Below, in pieces: positions 1 to 11,000 of a stretch of 22,300 nucleotides of DNA. A model generated the notes under the pieces. That model was given only the letters and a program-made list of their open reading frames with translations, ran no database searches and was not told where the DNA came from. The stretch covers positions 52,892,238-52,914,537 of the forward strand of contig CM044519.1 in assembly GCA_024364805.1 (NCBI GenBank), written 5' to 3'. The DNA is from Euprymna scolopes. Taxonomy: Eukaryota > Mollusca > Cephalopoda > Sepiida > Sepiolidae. A program made the translations under genes and the position numbers. Position 1 is the first letter of the stretch. Each line of letters opens with the position of its first letter.

Positions 1-548
<548 letters not shown>

Positions 549-570
549 TGTACTCATGTCTAGATAACCT

Positions 571-1060
571 ACATCTAAAATTTCAAGTGCTTAGACCCAA
601 AATTGGCGGAGAAGTTTGGTAGAGTATGCAAAGGTCAACTCTTGTAACTTTGACCTGTTGGCAGCCAAAATTTCGCCTCAAAACTGATTAAAAAGCTTGC
701 TGCATGTCTGAATACCTTTTATGTAAATTTTCAAATATTTAGACCAAAAATTGGCTGAATAATTTGCTAGAGACCGCAAAGGTAAAATCTTTTAGAACTT
801 TGACCCCTTGCCAGCTAAATTTTTGACGAAAAAACGATTTAAATGCTCTATGTCTGAATGCACTATATGTAACATTTCAAATGTTTAGACCCAAAATTGG
901 CGGAGTAGTATGGAAGAGTTTTCAAGCGTTAAATCGTTGAACTTTGACTCGTTGATAGCCAAATTTCTGGCCGAAAACCGATTAAAAAGGTTTTTCCAAA
1001 TCTCAATACCCCTTATGTCAAATCTGAAGGATGTAGATGGAAAATTGACAGAGTAGTTTG

Positions 1061-1061
<1 letters not shown>
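571..1061. repeat. Tandem repeat, unit about 147 bp, 3.3 diverged copies
   Basis: Corresponding landmarks recur at 591 (TTAGACCCAAAATTGG), 739 (TTAGACCAAAAATTGG), 885 (TTAGACCCAAAATTGG) and 1033 (GTAGATGGAAAATTGA), giving spacings of 148, 146 and 148 bp. A second landmark, AACTTTGACC or AACTTTGACT followed by a gccaaa-like stretch, recurs in step. The fourth copy is cut short where the (CA)n array begins. The units are well diverged, so the array is old. No conserved reading frame is seen. Confidence 0.85.

Positions 1062-1112
<51 letters not shown>
1062..1112. repeat. (CA)n microsatellite, about 25 units
   Basis: A pure CA/AC run that replaces the expected continuation of the fourth 147-bp unit, so the array starts within a repeat unit. 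Confidence 0.97.
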
Positions 1113-1114
<2 letters not shown>

Positions 1115-1780
1115 TTATAGATATATAGATTTGGAATTGTAGCATCCATTTTAGCTGCCAAAAAATTGCTAATGAAGCAAAATTAAAAATAACACAGTTG
1201 ACCTTGGCAGAAGTCGAATAAAACGCTACTCCCGCCAAAGAAAACATTCATTGCTCAAAATCATTTAGTTTTAATCAGTAGCTTAGATGGTAACAACCCT
1301 GGATAGGTAAATAACGACTAAGGTGGGAGTGCTAAATGTATGCGTATGTGTATGTGTGTGTGTGTATGTGTGTGTTGTTGTTTATAAGTAGATAATAGTT
1401 CGTGGTTATATAGATTTTTAGAAAAGAATACTCCATTGTTTATTTATATATGCTAGCTATGCTGTTTCAACAGTTAAAAAAATTAACATTCTTTGAGCTT
1501 TACCCTTGAAAGTTTTACGGCTAATAATAAATACACACATGCTTACGTCTGCTCATGTTGTAAGCTATTATTAGAGGTATTATAAAAAAAAACAAATTAC
1601 AGAAAACTAGTGAGACTATACCACACATAAATGATATCATTTTTTTTTTTTCGATATTGACAAATGAATTTATTCAAATATCAATTTAAGAGAAGCATTA
1701 CCTAAATGCTAAGGGAGGGGAACTTTGTTTCCGTTCATCAGTGTGCTGATATGCATATTTTACACGAATCTAAAATTTAT
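1113..1780. other. Unassigned DNA with an imperfect (GT)n patch
   Basis: An imperfect TG/TATG run lies at about 1338-1377. The rest is AT-rich, with homopolymer A and T runs near 1586 and 1640. No coding or RNA signal was recognised. Confidence 0.5.
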
Positions 1781-2410
1781 TGTCAAGATCGCTGGAAAAA
1801 TGGTTGGATCATTCTACCGCTCCAGTAGATATCGCACTGCTGATGCTATCCTCTTTCTGTATAAGAGGCAAGTAGTACTAAAATAGAGTACTGTTGCCAC
1901 GTCTGTGTAGGAGCTTCTCGGCGCGTCCTATACTGCTTTGATAGAGTTCAACATCGGCTTCGAAATTTTGTATATGATGCTCTTTTCCCTTCTGTAGAAG
2001 AGATGTTGGAAGCCGTCTCTGCTCTATCGTTATTTTCATCGCAAGTACTCCTCTAACCTCCAATCTATGCCCCTCTGCTAAACTTTTACAAAAGACACTC
2101 GACTAACTACAACCACTATCAAAAATTTCCCCCACTCTCTATCTGTGCATAAATTTAAACGTAGATTCCATGAACAAAGTTTCTTTCTTAGAACTGCCCA
2201 CTCGTGGAACAAATTTCTATTGTTTGCTTCCCAGCCGATTACAATAAGGTAGCTTTCAAGTCCAATACAAACAAATTCTTGTTGAACCGTCCTTTAACGA
2301 ATCGAATTCTACCCAATCTACACCATTAACAATTACTACACTACCACTTTACATTCATTAACACTTATCCTCGAGTGGCCTTCGGCTTTTGGTGACTCCT
2401 AAGTAGAAAA
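1781..2410 (+). mobile_element. LINE fragment, copy 1 (5'-truncated, C-terminal RT end and 3' UTR)
   Basis: Decayed 3' end of a non-LTR retrotransposon. In broken frames it reads [20 protein letters not shown], the same block found in the copy at 9514. It also carries the later DNA signature CGTAGATTCCATGAACAAAG and TTTCTTTCTTAGAACTGCCC. The 3' UTR contains TTATCCTCGAGTGGCC at about 2366-2380, followed by a short hairpin (GGCCTTCGGCT, 2377-2387) and an A-rich tail. Several stops and frameshifts interrupt the reading frame. The left edge near 1781 lies inside the coding region, which is typical 5' truncation. The superfamily is likely jockey/CR1/L2-like; the exact clade is uncertain. Confidence 0.85.
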
Positions 2411-4163
2411 AAACATCATTAAAATATGACATGGTTAAACTTCAGATAACGGAACATAATGAAACGTAAGCCATCGTTAGCCATCGACTCGTCAGCTGAG
2501 AAGTTTCTATTTTGTTACCATAACTACGGGAGATTCCAAAACAATGTCAAATATGTCTAGAGGTCTACATAAATGTAAGATATATTTATTTCCACTGAAG
2601 AATAGACAGAAAATAGCGATTGTCTTTTTGAATTGTCCTAGATTGTTGTTATTGTTATTGTTACCAGCTACTGAAAATTTCAGGTGCTATGTGAAAAGAG
2701 TAGTCCTTTGTGGCCTTGCAAGATGGGGACCGGCACAAATGTGCTACTACAATGAACATAAAAGATATAACGTTTGCTGCGATCTGCATCGATCAAACAC
2801 TGATTCAAATTTAATGAAAAGTAATACCAGTAGAAAAAGTGATAAACTTTACACCTATCTGGTGTCGTTAACTGTGGAATTTCTACAGGCCACATGTCAT
2901 GAAAAAAAGAAAAAAGAAATGCTCAACAAGTGAATAAAGCAAACGGAAAATTGTGCGCATTTTTCTTTTTATTCTGTGCGAAAGAAATAAGAACTAAATA
3001 GAAAGAGAAAAAAAAACGTTAAAAAAATCTCGCCAATGAAACACAAGAACGGAACTCTTCACTTAAGGAGTAGAAATAATTAGAGTGTTAAAATGTTCGA
3101 CAAAAGCTTGTCACGTGAGTTTCCTTAATAACATACGAAAAAAAGATGAATTCTGTTTTTCTTTTTTTATTTTCTTTCTTTTGTCGGTTCTATTTCGTTC
3201 TTTCTTTCTAAATTCTTTTGAATCTATTTTTCTTTCTTTCGCTATTTTGTCTCGAACAACCCCGATTCGCGCCATTTTTCTTTGAGTCCCGATACCGAAA
3301 AGCAGATGATAGGATTTCTAACAATTCGAGTCGTGTAAACCTTAAACGATTCAGTCTTTAACAAGAACTTAATTTAGAACAGCTTAAGTGTAAAATGTGA
3401 TGGGGTGGAAAATGTGCTGAAGATTCTGGCGTGTGACCTAAGCTGCTATACACTGAAGATGATTGGCTGGATTGGAAGAGATATTAAACAGACCGGCTGT
3501 ACCGATGCCATCATCGTCGGTGAAAGATCTTTCGAACCAAAGTCACTTAAAAACAAAGGATCCATCTGGTTTAAATTGTTCAACAATTTGGTAATATGTT
3601 TAATGGCGCCCATTTGTCAGTTTGGCCCTTAATAAGCTATTGAAGAAATGGAGACGATCTTTCACTAAGCAGAGGAGAGAAAGGGAAAGCTCATCAGAAA
3701 ATGAATGTAAAAACAATTGGCGGAAAAATCCGTCGTGATTTGCTAGCATTTAACACTTTTAGCTTTTTGTGTGACAAAGACGACAATACTTCGTCTGAGC
3801 AAGGATTAAAACGAGGAAAACATGTGTTACACCTCCCCATCTTTGTGGACACAACTACATGAATAATACCTACTTATGATGAGAACAAATTTAGAGACGA
3901 TATCGTTTTTCTATGTGGAGCATATTCAGCAGCCGTATCTTTAGCAGAAAATCCCCGCCCACCCCAACCAAAAAGGGGGAGAAAAAACAAACCGAATGAA
4001 TTTCGAATAAAGAAACGTTTTATTACTTATTAAAGATACTATAGATCCATTCATGTATTTTAATAAAAAAGATCTTTGTATTGATACTTCTACCTCCAAC
4101 ATAAATTCACGTGATACGTCCAAAATTCGATCTATTCGACTACAGACTAAGATTAACTCTTAT
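2411..4163. other. Unassigned intergenic DNA
   Basis: Contains a C/T-rich tract (about 3150-3255) and an A-rich stretch (2900-3030). Short open frames at 2544-2933 and 3405-3632 have no recognisable domain. The first gets its run of leucines from a TTG/TTA repeat. I see no supported gene. Confidence 0.45.
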
Positions 4164-4201
4164 TAAATCAATGGATGACAAATTGGTCATCCATTGATTT
4201 A
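4164..4201. repeat. Perfect inverted repeat, 16-bp stem and 6-nt loop
   Basis: The arm TAAATCAATGGATGAC (4164-4179) and its exact reverse complement (4186-4201) flank a six-base loop. The stem is perfect and lies about 60 bp left of the 29-bp minisatellite. No terminator-like U tract or gene lies beside it. It could be a snap-back replication product, a MITE remnant or a structured element. Confidence 0.9.
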
Positions 4202-4261
4202 GTGCGTTTTTACTCAGACGTTAGAATGAATACGAAGTGTCACATTTCATTATAACATTGG

Positions 4262-6813
4262 CAATTTTTATACGAATGTTTGATGAGAAACAATTTTTAT
4301 ACGAATGTTTGACGAGAAACAATTTTTATTTTTGATTTGATGAGAAACAATTTTTATACGAATGTTTGATGAGAAAATTTTTTATACGAATGTTTGATAA
4401 GAAACAAATTTTTTATGCATAATGATTAGAAAAAATATACTAATGTTTGATGAAAAACAATTTTTATACTAATATTTGATGAGGAATAATTTTTATAGTA
4501 ATATTTGACGAAAGAAAATTGTTATAGGAATGTTTGATCAGAAACAATGTTTATTAGAATGTGTGATGGGAAATAATTTTTGTACGAATGTTTGATGAGA
4601 AACAATTTTTATACAAACATTTGATGAAAAACAATTTTTATACGAATGTTCGATGAGAAACAACTTTTATACTAATGTTTGATGAAAAACAAATTTTATA
4701 CGAATGTTTGATGAGAAGCAAATTTTATTTTTATGTTTATAAGAAACAAATTTTGTAGGAATGTTTGATGAAAATCAATTTTTGTCCGAATGTTCGATGA
4801 AAAAAAATATGTATGTTTGATTTTTATACGATAAGAAACAATTTCGACACGGATTTTTGATGACAAACAATTATTTGACGAATCTTTAATTAAAAACAAT
4901 AGTTATACTAATGTTTGACGAAAAACATTTTATACTAATGTTTGATAATAATTTTTTATACGAATGTTTGATGAGAGACAATTTTTAGACTAATATTTGG
5001 TAAAAACAATATAGTACGAAGAATAATTTTATGCATATATTTAATGAGAAAAGTTTTATACGAATGTTTTATGACAAATAATTTATATGCAAACATGCTT
5101 ATGAAAATTGTTTCCCATCAAACATGCATATAAAATTGCATTTCATCAAACATTTGTATAAAAATTGTTACTCATTAAATATTCGTATAAAACAAATTTA
5201 TATCCATGTTTAATGTGTTTATCAAACATGATGAGAAACAATTTTTATACTGATTTTTGTATAAGAAGCAATTAATGTGAATGTTTCATGAGACACAATT
5301 TTTATACTTATTTTTAATGAGATACAATTTTTAAAATGTTTCATGAAAACAATATTATGCTATGTTTGATGAGAAACAATTTTATAATAATGTTTGTACA
5401 GAAACAATTTTATACCAATATGTGAGAGTAAATTTTTTGCATAGATGTTTGACGAGAAACAAATTTTATACAAATGTTTGATGAGAAACAATTTTATACT
5501 AATTTTTAAATAGAAACAATTTTTATACTAATGTTTTATGAGAAACAAGTTATATCAATATTGATAAACAAATTTATACTGGTTCTTGAGAAGAAACAAT
5601 GCTTATATAAATGTTTGATAATAAAAAATGTTATACCGATGTTTTACGATAAACTAATTTTATAGTAATATTTGATGTGAAACAATTTTATGCTAATGTT
5701 TTTTTAAAGGGCATCTTTATGTCAATGTTGAGTAGAAAATTTTTATAAAATGTTTGATGAGAAACAATTAAAAAATGTTTGAGGAGAAACAATATTGTAA
5801 CATGTTTTATGAGAAACAATTTTATACGAATGTTGGATAAAAATAATATTTATACAAGTGTTTGCTGAAAAACAATTTTATAAAATGTTTGATGGGAAAC
5901 AATTTTATAAAATGTTTGATGAAAAACAATTCATACGAATGTTGGATAAAATATAATATTCATACAAATGTTTGATGAAAAATAATATATGTACTAATGT
6001 TTAATGAAAAAGTTATACGGATGTGCAATGAGGAATAATTTCATACGGATGTTTGTTCAGAAACAAGATTTACACAATATTGTAACATGTTTTATGAGAA
6101 ACAATTTTATACTAACGTTTTTTGAGAAAAGAAAATTCATACGAATGTTTGTAGTAAGAGAATTCTTATAAAAATATTTTATAACAAAAAAGTCTATAAA
6201 AATGTTAGATGAGAAATAATTTTCACAGTAATGTTTGAGAATACAATTTTTATACTAATGTTTAATGAGAAAACTTTTAATATTAATGCTTAATTAAAAC
6301 AAGTTTTATACAAATGTTTTACGATGGATATTTTTATAATCATGTTTAATGAAGAACAATTATTGTAGGAATATTTTAGAACTATTTTCATAGTAATGTT
6401 TGATGAGAAACGATTTTTATACTAATGTTTGATGATAATTTGTATAGTATTGTTTGATGAGAAACAATATTTATACGAATGTATGGTTTTTATCAATTGT
6501 TATGCGAATGTTTAATGAGAAACAATTTTTATATGATTGTTTGATGAGAAATAATTTTTATATGATTGTTTGATTAGAAATAATCTTTATATTTATTGTT
6601 CAATGAGAAATAATTTTTATAAGAATGTTTAGTGAGAAACACTTTTTATACGATTGTTTGATGAGAAACAATTTTTAAAAGAATGTTTGATGAGAAACAA
6701 TTTTTAAAAGAATGTTTGATGAGAAACAATTTTTAAAAGAATGTTTGATGAGAAACAATTTTTATACGATTGTTTGATGAGAAACAATATCATGTTAATG
6801 TTTATGAAAATAG
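4262..6813. repeat. 29-bp minisatellite array, about 2.5 kb
   Basis: The core unit starts TTTGATGAGAAACAATTTTT and ends ATACGAATG, 29 bp in all, repeated with substitutions and small indels. Span divided by unit length gives roughly 85-90 units. Divergence is uneven: the middle is degenerate, while three consecutive units near 6670-6760 look identical. Because 29 is not a multiple of three and indels are frequent, no protein repeat is conserved in frame, so this is non-coding satellite DNA. Unit orientation is constant except for a block near 5089-5228. Confidence 0.95.
5089..5228. repeat. Inverted-orientation block inside the minisatellite
   Basis: Within the array several units appear as the reverse complement: AATTGTTTCCCATCAAACAT near 5106, TTTCATCAAACATTTGTATA near 5141 and AAAAATTGTTACTCATTAAA near 5160. 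The plus orientation resumes at 5228 with ATGATGAGAAACAA. The block therefore holds about four flipped units and makes local foldbacks at its edges. Confidence 0.85.
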
Positions 6814-7901
6814 ACAAAAATCTTATAAACAAAAATGTAAGACTGAAAGATCTTTTGCAACAAATTGCTAGAGTATAAACATAATAAAAAGATACGTAAA
6901 CAGTATGTTCAGTAAAATATAATGGAAACTGAAAATTTAATTAAAAGAAAAAGACTTCCGGTACAAAAAAAGAAGACTTCCGGTAGCAACAGAAATAGTC
7001 TCAAATATAACAGATCTCCACACTGTCGACCAAGGTCCAACATTTTACGTGTAAATGTAATGATAACAGATATCTCGCTACTCAACCCCCCACAGTTTCC
7101 TGTTAGACATGATCCCAAATAGCAGTCCCTTATGTTTCAAGTTGCAATATGTGTTGTTGGGGATGAAAAAGAGTAAAAAAGAGAAGCAACAGCATGGATT
7201 ACTTTCAAGACATGCAAAGAAGAGGCAATCAAAAACACATTGGCAGAAAAGCCACTTGAACAGATAAAATAAATCGTTACTGACAGCTGCACAAAATAAT
7301 GCGACCAGGACGAATCACAGCAAAGACAAAATTAAGAAGAAAAAAACAACAACCGAAAAACAATGAAACAGTAAATGTACACTGTGAATAAGGCGAAGAA
7401 ACGGCCAATTACATGAGTGGATGCAGCAAATAATTCCGATTTAATATCAAAATTGACACGAGTTCGTGGGAAAGCAGTTCATTTTGAATTATGCAACCGT
7501 CAGTATTTCGAACATGCGGACAAATAGTACAGACACAAACTGTGTTTAGCAGTTAGCAATGAAAATTGTGAAAGCCTCTGAGACAAGGAATTTTTTAGAT
7601 GAAGATTGATAATCTGTATTATTTGGATTAATAATTCCAATAATCGTAGGAGTACTAGGAACACTCCTGAATGACTCGAAGGAAAAGACTAGATGAAATT
7701 GAAATCGACGTGAGGACTGACACCATACTATGCGCAGCGCTATAAAAATATTCAGGAAAATCATCGAGTGTTGAAACCAGCACAGATAAACGAGTAACAC
7801 TGACAAATCACAGATAAGTATAAATGAAAACAAAATAAAATAAAGAAAAAAAGGAACATTACGCGAATCCAAGCGAAGTCAAATCTCATAACCTGCCCCC
7901 A

Positions 7902-7914
<13 letters not shown>
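6814..7914. other. Unassigned AT-rich DNA
   Basis: No supported gene. A small local duplication (AAGACTTCCGGTA at about 6952 and 6974) carries two ETS-like ACTTCCGG motifs. Open frames on both strands here are short and low in complexity. Confidence 0.45.

Positions 7915-7981
<67 letters not shown>
7915..7981. repeat. (AT)n microsatellite, about 33 units
   Basis: A pure AT run of about 67 bp between unrelated AT-rich sequences. Confidence 0.97.
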
Positions 7982-7987
<6 letters not shown>

Positions 7988-9319
7988 TAAATCAATAAAG
8001 AATAAAAAGGGAAAATAACGGTCATGATGGATGAAGAGGAAAGAAAACCGACAAGAGAGAACACCTTTCAGACTTCTATAAAATGAGTACAGATTGTTTC
8101 GGAAACTTGAGGAAGCTTATTACCAAAACCAAAAATCGTTAATAACGAGAAATTAGTGTTGAACCTCTGGTACAATAACGTAACTTATTTATAAACGTTA
8201 TAAAAACAAAACAAAAACAAAAACAAAAACAAAAACAAAAACAAAAAACGGAACGTGCTGGAAATCTCGGAAGACTTGCTGCTACTTAAACTCTATGGAA
8301 TTCTACTTATTACGCGTGTGGAAACGTATAACGAATAAATAAGAAAATCGCATGATATGAGTTGCTTCCTATCAGCAAATATATGGTGGCACTAGCATCG
8401 GTGAGTCCGACAGAAAATCGCCATGAAGTATCAGGAAGGATAGAAAGTGATGAGAGAGAAAACGTTCGAGACATTTTCTGTAAAAACAAGAAAAGTACTG
8501 GAATCCTGTATATACTCATTATCCATTCATATTCCAGTAGAAATCAATGGTAAACGGCTGTCGTGAGAACGCCATATGATTTGTTATGGTTATTGAAAGA
8601 AGTGGCATGTATCGGAAATATGAGAAAACTTGTCACGTAAATTTATTAAAATATCACTTGTTAGCCAGCGGTTACTGATAATAACTCGTGTGAACTCATA
8701 GGGAGTATCACAAAAGTCACACCTAGTGCATATCATGATAAACCAAATCTGCAACAACATAATTGTGGGATTGAATCAATCATGGCTGACATGTAAAGTC
8801 CAAACTAAACGGCATAGACAAAACAAATTTATGATCAGGATGACGAATGACGTTACATTTTTCGAGGTGAGAGAAAAAAGTTCATGGAAGCACGTACGAG
8901 ACATACCGTCGGTAATGCTGTCAGACAGTTTAACCACTAAGAAATGTTTCTGTGATATCACTATCTGTTTGTCACTCACTTCAGATAATTTAAGAAGTTA
9001 ATTAATAACTAAAAAATTGCTAAGACAACACTAGTCTCTTTCCCTTAGTAAATTTTCTCCAAAATAAAACCTTCAAGAAACTCTCAGCGAACGTCTCCTT
9101 GTGTCTTTCTTGCATAAACAGAAACTTATTGAATAACAACCACTAGACAAAACTGAGACAATGAAGCAACTATAAAGCAATGAGAATTACATTAATAAAG
9201 AGCAGCACGTATAAACACTCCGTACATCTTTGTAAATAAGATTTTACTGATTGAACTACAACAGAGAAATAATTCTAATGAGAATACAGTCACCAAAAAC
9301 TAATCCATATGATTGTCAA
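7982..9319. other. Unassigned AT-rich DNA
   Basis: Apart from the (CAAAAA)n tract at 8206-8247, nothing here could be assigned. Open frames at 8362-8553 and 8726-9001 have no recognisable motif and a matching shadow on the other strand. Confidence 0.45.
8206..8247. repeat. (CAAAAA)n microsatellite
   Basis: Six or so consecutive CAAAAA units in an A-rich context, ending at ACAAAAAACGG. It might be the expanded tail of an old retroposed element, but no element body was recognised next to it. Confidence 0.9.
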
Positions 9320-9339
9320 TTATCAAATCACCCCGATTT

Positions 9340-9511
9340 AATTATCTTGGCAAGATTTCTTTCTGATAGGTTCATAAGAGTAGTAGTTGAGGGGCAAAAA
9401 TCAGAAGCTCACAGTATTAATGCCGGTGTCCCTCAGGGGTCCATCCTGGGCCCAACTCTTTTCCTGATCTACATTAATGATCTTCCAAATCACATCCTTA
9501 CATCAAATCTG
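9340..9511 (+). pseudogene. Reverse transcriptase fragment (palm block before the deletion)
   Basis: Lies within the open frame 9251-9706 and encodes part of a non-LTR reverse transcriptase. [15 protein letters not shown] is followed by [11 protein letters not shown] and [10 protein letters not shown]. In this family the segment sits just before the catalytic FADD motif in the palm domain. Homology stops after [12 protein letters not shown], near 9511, where the sequence jumps to the C-terminal block in another frame. The 3' part of the open frame (after about 9511) is therefore out-of-frame reading of the downstream coding sequence and should not be taken as protein. Homology is recognised from motif memory and from the second LINE in this window. 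Confidence 0.85.
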
Positions 9512-9513
9512 TT

Positions 9514-10053
9514 GCCAAGGCCGCTGGAAGAATGGTGGGATCTTTCTATCGATCCGGTAGATATCTCACTGCTGATGCAATTCTCTATCTATATAAGAGC
9601 CAGGTACGTCCAAGGATGGAATACTGTTGACACATCTGGGCAGGAGCTGCTAGAAAGGACTCGTCCTGCCTTGATAAGGTTCAAAATAGACTTCGTAGCC
9701 TCGTAGGAGATGTCCTTTTCTCTTCCCATCAACATCTATCTCACAGAAGAGATGTTGCGAGTTTGTCTCTGATGTATCGTTATTTTCATGGAAAGTGTTC
9801 AACTGAGCTTCAGTCTATGGTCCCCCCTCGCCTAACTTTCACAAGAAACACTCGTCTAGCTGTAAACACTATCAATAATTTCCCCCACTCTTTATCTGTG
9901 CCTAAACCTAAACGTAGATTTCATGAACAAAGCTTCTTTCTTAGAACTGCACCCCTGTGGAATTGTCTTCCGTTTTCCTGCTTTCCAGCTGACTACAATA
10001 TGGTTGTGTTCAAGTCTAACGTAAATAAGTTCTTGATGAGCCGTTCCATATAA
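9514..10053 (+). pseudogene. LINE reverse transcriptase C-terminal region, one in-frame stop
   Basis: One frame runs from GCC at 9514 to the stop at about 10051-10053, with a single internal stop (TGA near 9632, in the family motif EYC-C-HIWAGA, where a second Cys is expected). It reads [19 protein letters not shown], then [85 protein letters not shown] and ends FKSNVNKFLMSRSI. These blocks match in order the C-terminal region of the minus-strand LINE (21050-21500). Such C-terminal domains follow the RT in jockey/CR1/L2-type LINEs. With only one stop it is fairly recent. Confidence 0.9.
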
Positions 10054-10327
10054 GTTATCAAATTTACGAAATTTTCATTACTAATGATTACTATATTGTC
10101 CAATTTCTACTGTACACTCTTTAACCCTTATCCTTGAGTGGCCTCTTGGCCTTGATAATGTGGTGATGCCTATGTAAAAATAAAGAAAAGATGTTGCTTA
10201 GCTTCGATTATGAATCCATATGCAATGGTTCAATAAAATGCCAGGGAGTAATTACTCTGGGAAGTGATAAACAATTTTTATTCAAATCTAAATGTCATTC
10301 CAATTTCATGAGAAGGATAATAATAAT

Positions 10328-10338
10328 TGTTGTTGTTG

Positions 10339-10398
<60 letters not shown>
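10328..10398. repeat. Compound (TTG)n-(TTA)n microsatellite
   Basis: A short TTG run (about 5 units) passes directly into about 19 TTA units. Apparent poly-Ile, poly-Asn and poly-Val frames come from this repeat. Confidence 0.97.
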
Positions 10399-10399
<1 letters not shown>

Positions 10400-10512
10400 A
10401 ATGATTGGCTAAGAAGAAAGTGGATTTCAATATGATTTTGTTTTTATTTGTGCGCTCTTTTTCCTTTCCCAACAAATTTGGCTAGATTTTTGCAGAAAGT
10501 GAAATCATGTAG

Positions 10513-10513
10513 G

Positions 10514-10555
<42 letters not shown>
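10513..10555. repeat. (GATA)n microsatellite, about 10 units
   Basis: A pure GATA/TAGA tetranucleotide run at the left of a purine-rich region. Confidence 0.97.
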
Positions 10556-10556
<1 letters not shown>

Positions 10557-10564
10557 TGTATGTC

Positions 10565-10765
10565 AATAATTTTAATACACGATAGAAATGAAAACTGGAA
10601 GAGGCAAAAGAGAAAGGATAATATTGAATTATATCAGAAGGAGAACATATAAGGAGGGGGAAAGAAGAGAAAACTATAATTTTAACTAAGGATAGAAATA
10701 GAAAAAGGCAAACACAAACAGGGAGAGTAAGAATGAGAAAGAGGCAGAGAAAAATGAAATATAAC

Positions 10766-10835
<70 letters not shown>

Positions 10836-10990
10836 CAGAGATAAGAGGAAGCAAAGACCAATAATTTTAAATTAGGATAGAAATGGAAGTGTAGAAGCGA
10901 AGAATTAAATGGAGAGAAAAAAAGTGATATAGATAGGAATAGAGATGAATAGATAAAGAAAGAGACGTGGGTGGGAGTGTCCCCGACATT
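10565..10990. repeat. Purine-rich repeated module with expanded (GA)n
   Basis: Three related sub-blocks begin AATAATTTTAA or TATAATTTTAA followed by a GATAGAAAT motif, at about 10565, 10675 and 10860. Each is followed by purine-rich sequence with little pyrimidine. The second interval is longer because it carries the (GA)n expansion at 10769-10832. This looks like a local tandem duplication in which microsatellites later expanded. Confidence 0.7.
10769..10832. repeat. (AG)n microsatellite, about 32 units
   Basis: A pure AG run of 64 bp embedded in purine-rich DNA. The Leu-Ser repeat frames on the minus strand are artefacts. Confidence 0.97.
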
Positions 10991-11000
10991 TTCTAGTTTA

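Larger units (their letters stand above)
9320..10195 (+). mobile_element. LINE fragment, copy 2 (internally deleted, with 3' UTR)
   Basis: Youngest-looking member of the plus-strand LINE family in this window. It begins in the reverse transcriptase near a [13 protein letters not shown]-like stretch. It carries the RT block [11 protein letters not shown] and [10 protein letters not shown], then jumps directly to the C-terminal region. The 3' UTR has TTATCCTTGAGTGGCC with the hairpin GGCCTCTTGGCC at 10140-10151, and an A-rich tail at about 10173-10190. The missing middle would hold the catalytic FADD block and the region after it; the minus-strand LINE at 21974 shows what that region normally contains. 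It is a dead, nonautonomous remnant of a jockey/CR1/L2-like LINE. Confidence 0.92.

Noticed and set aside
885-1247. 120-codon minus-strand frame with a Val-Cys run
   Set aside because: It crosses the 147-bp repeats and the (CA)n array, and has no conserved phase between repeat units.
2544-2933. 129-codon plus-strand frame
   Set aside because: No domain recognised. The leucine run comes from TTG/TTA repeats and the Lys tail from an A-rich stretch.
3405-3632. 75-codon plus-strand frame
   Set aside because: Mixed composition looks mildly protein-like, but no family, splice site or neighbour supports it.
4696-4899. Repetitive minus-strand frame inside the minisatellite
   Set aside because: The unit is 29 bp, not a multiple of three, so the phase shifts every unit and no repeat protein is encoded.
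4262-6813. CRISPR-like array
   Set aside because: There are no spacers of regular length between conserved repeats; units are head to tail, AT-rich and in a eukaryotic context.
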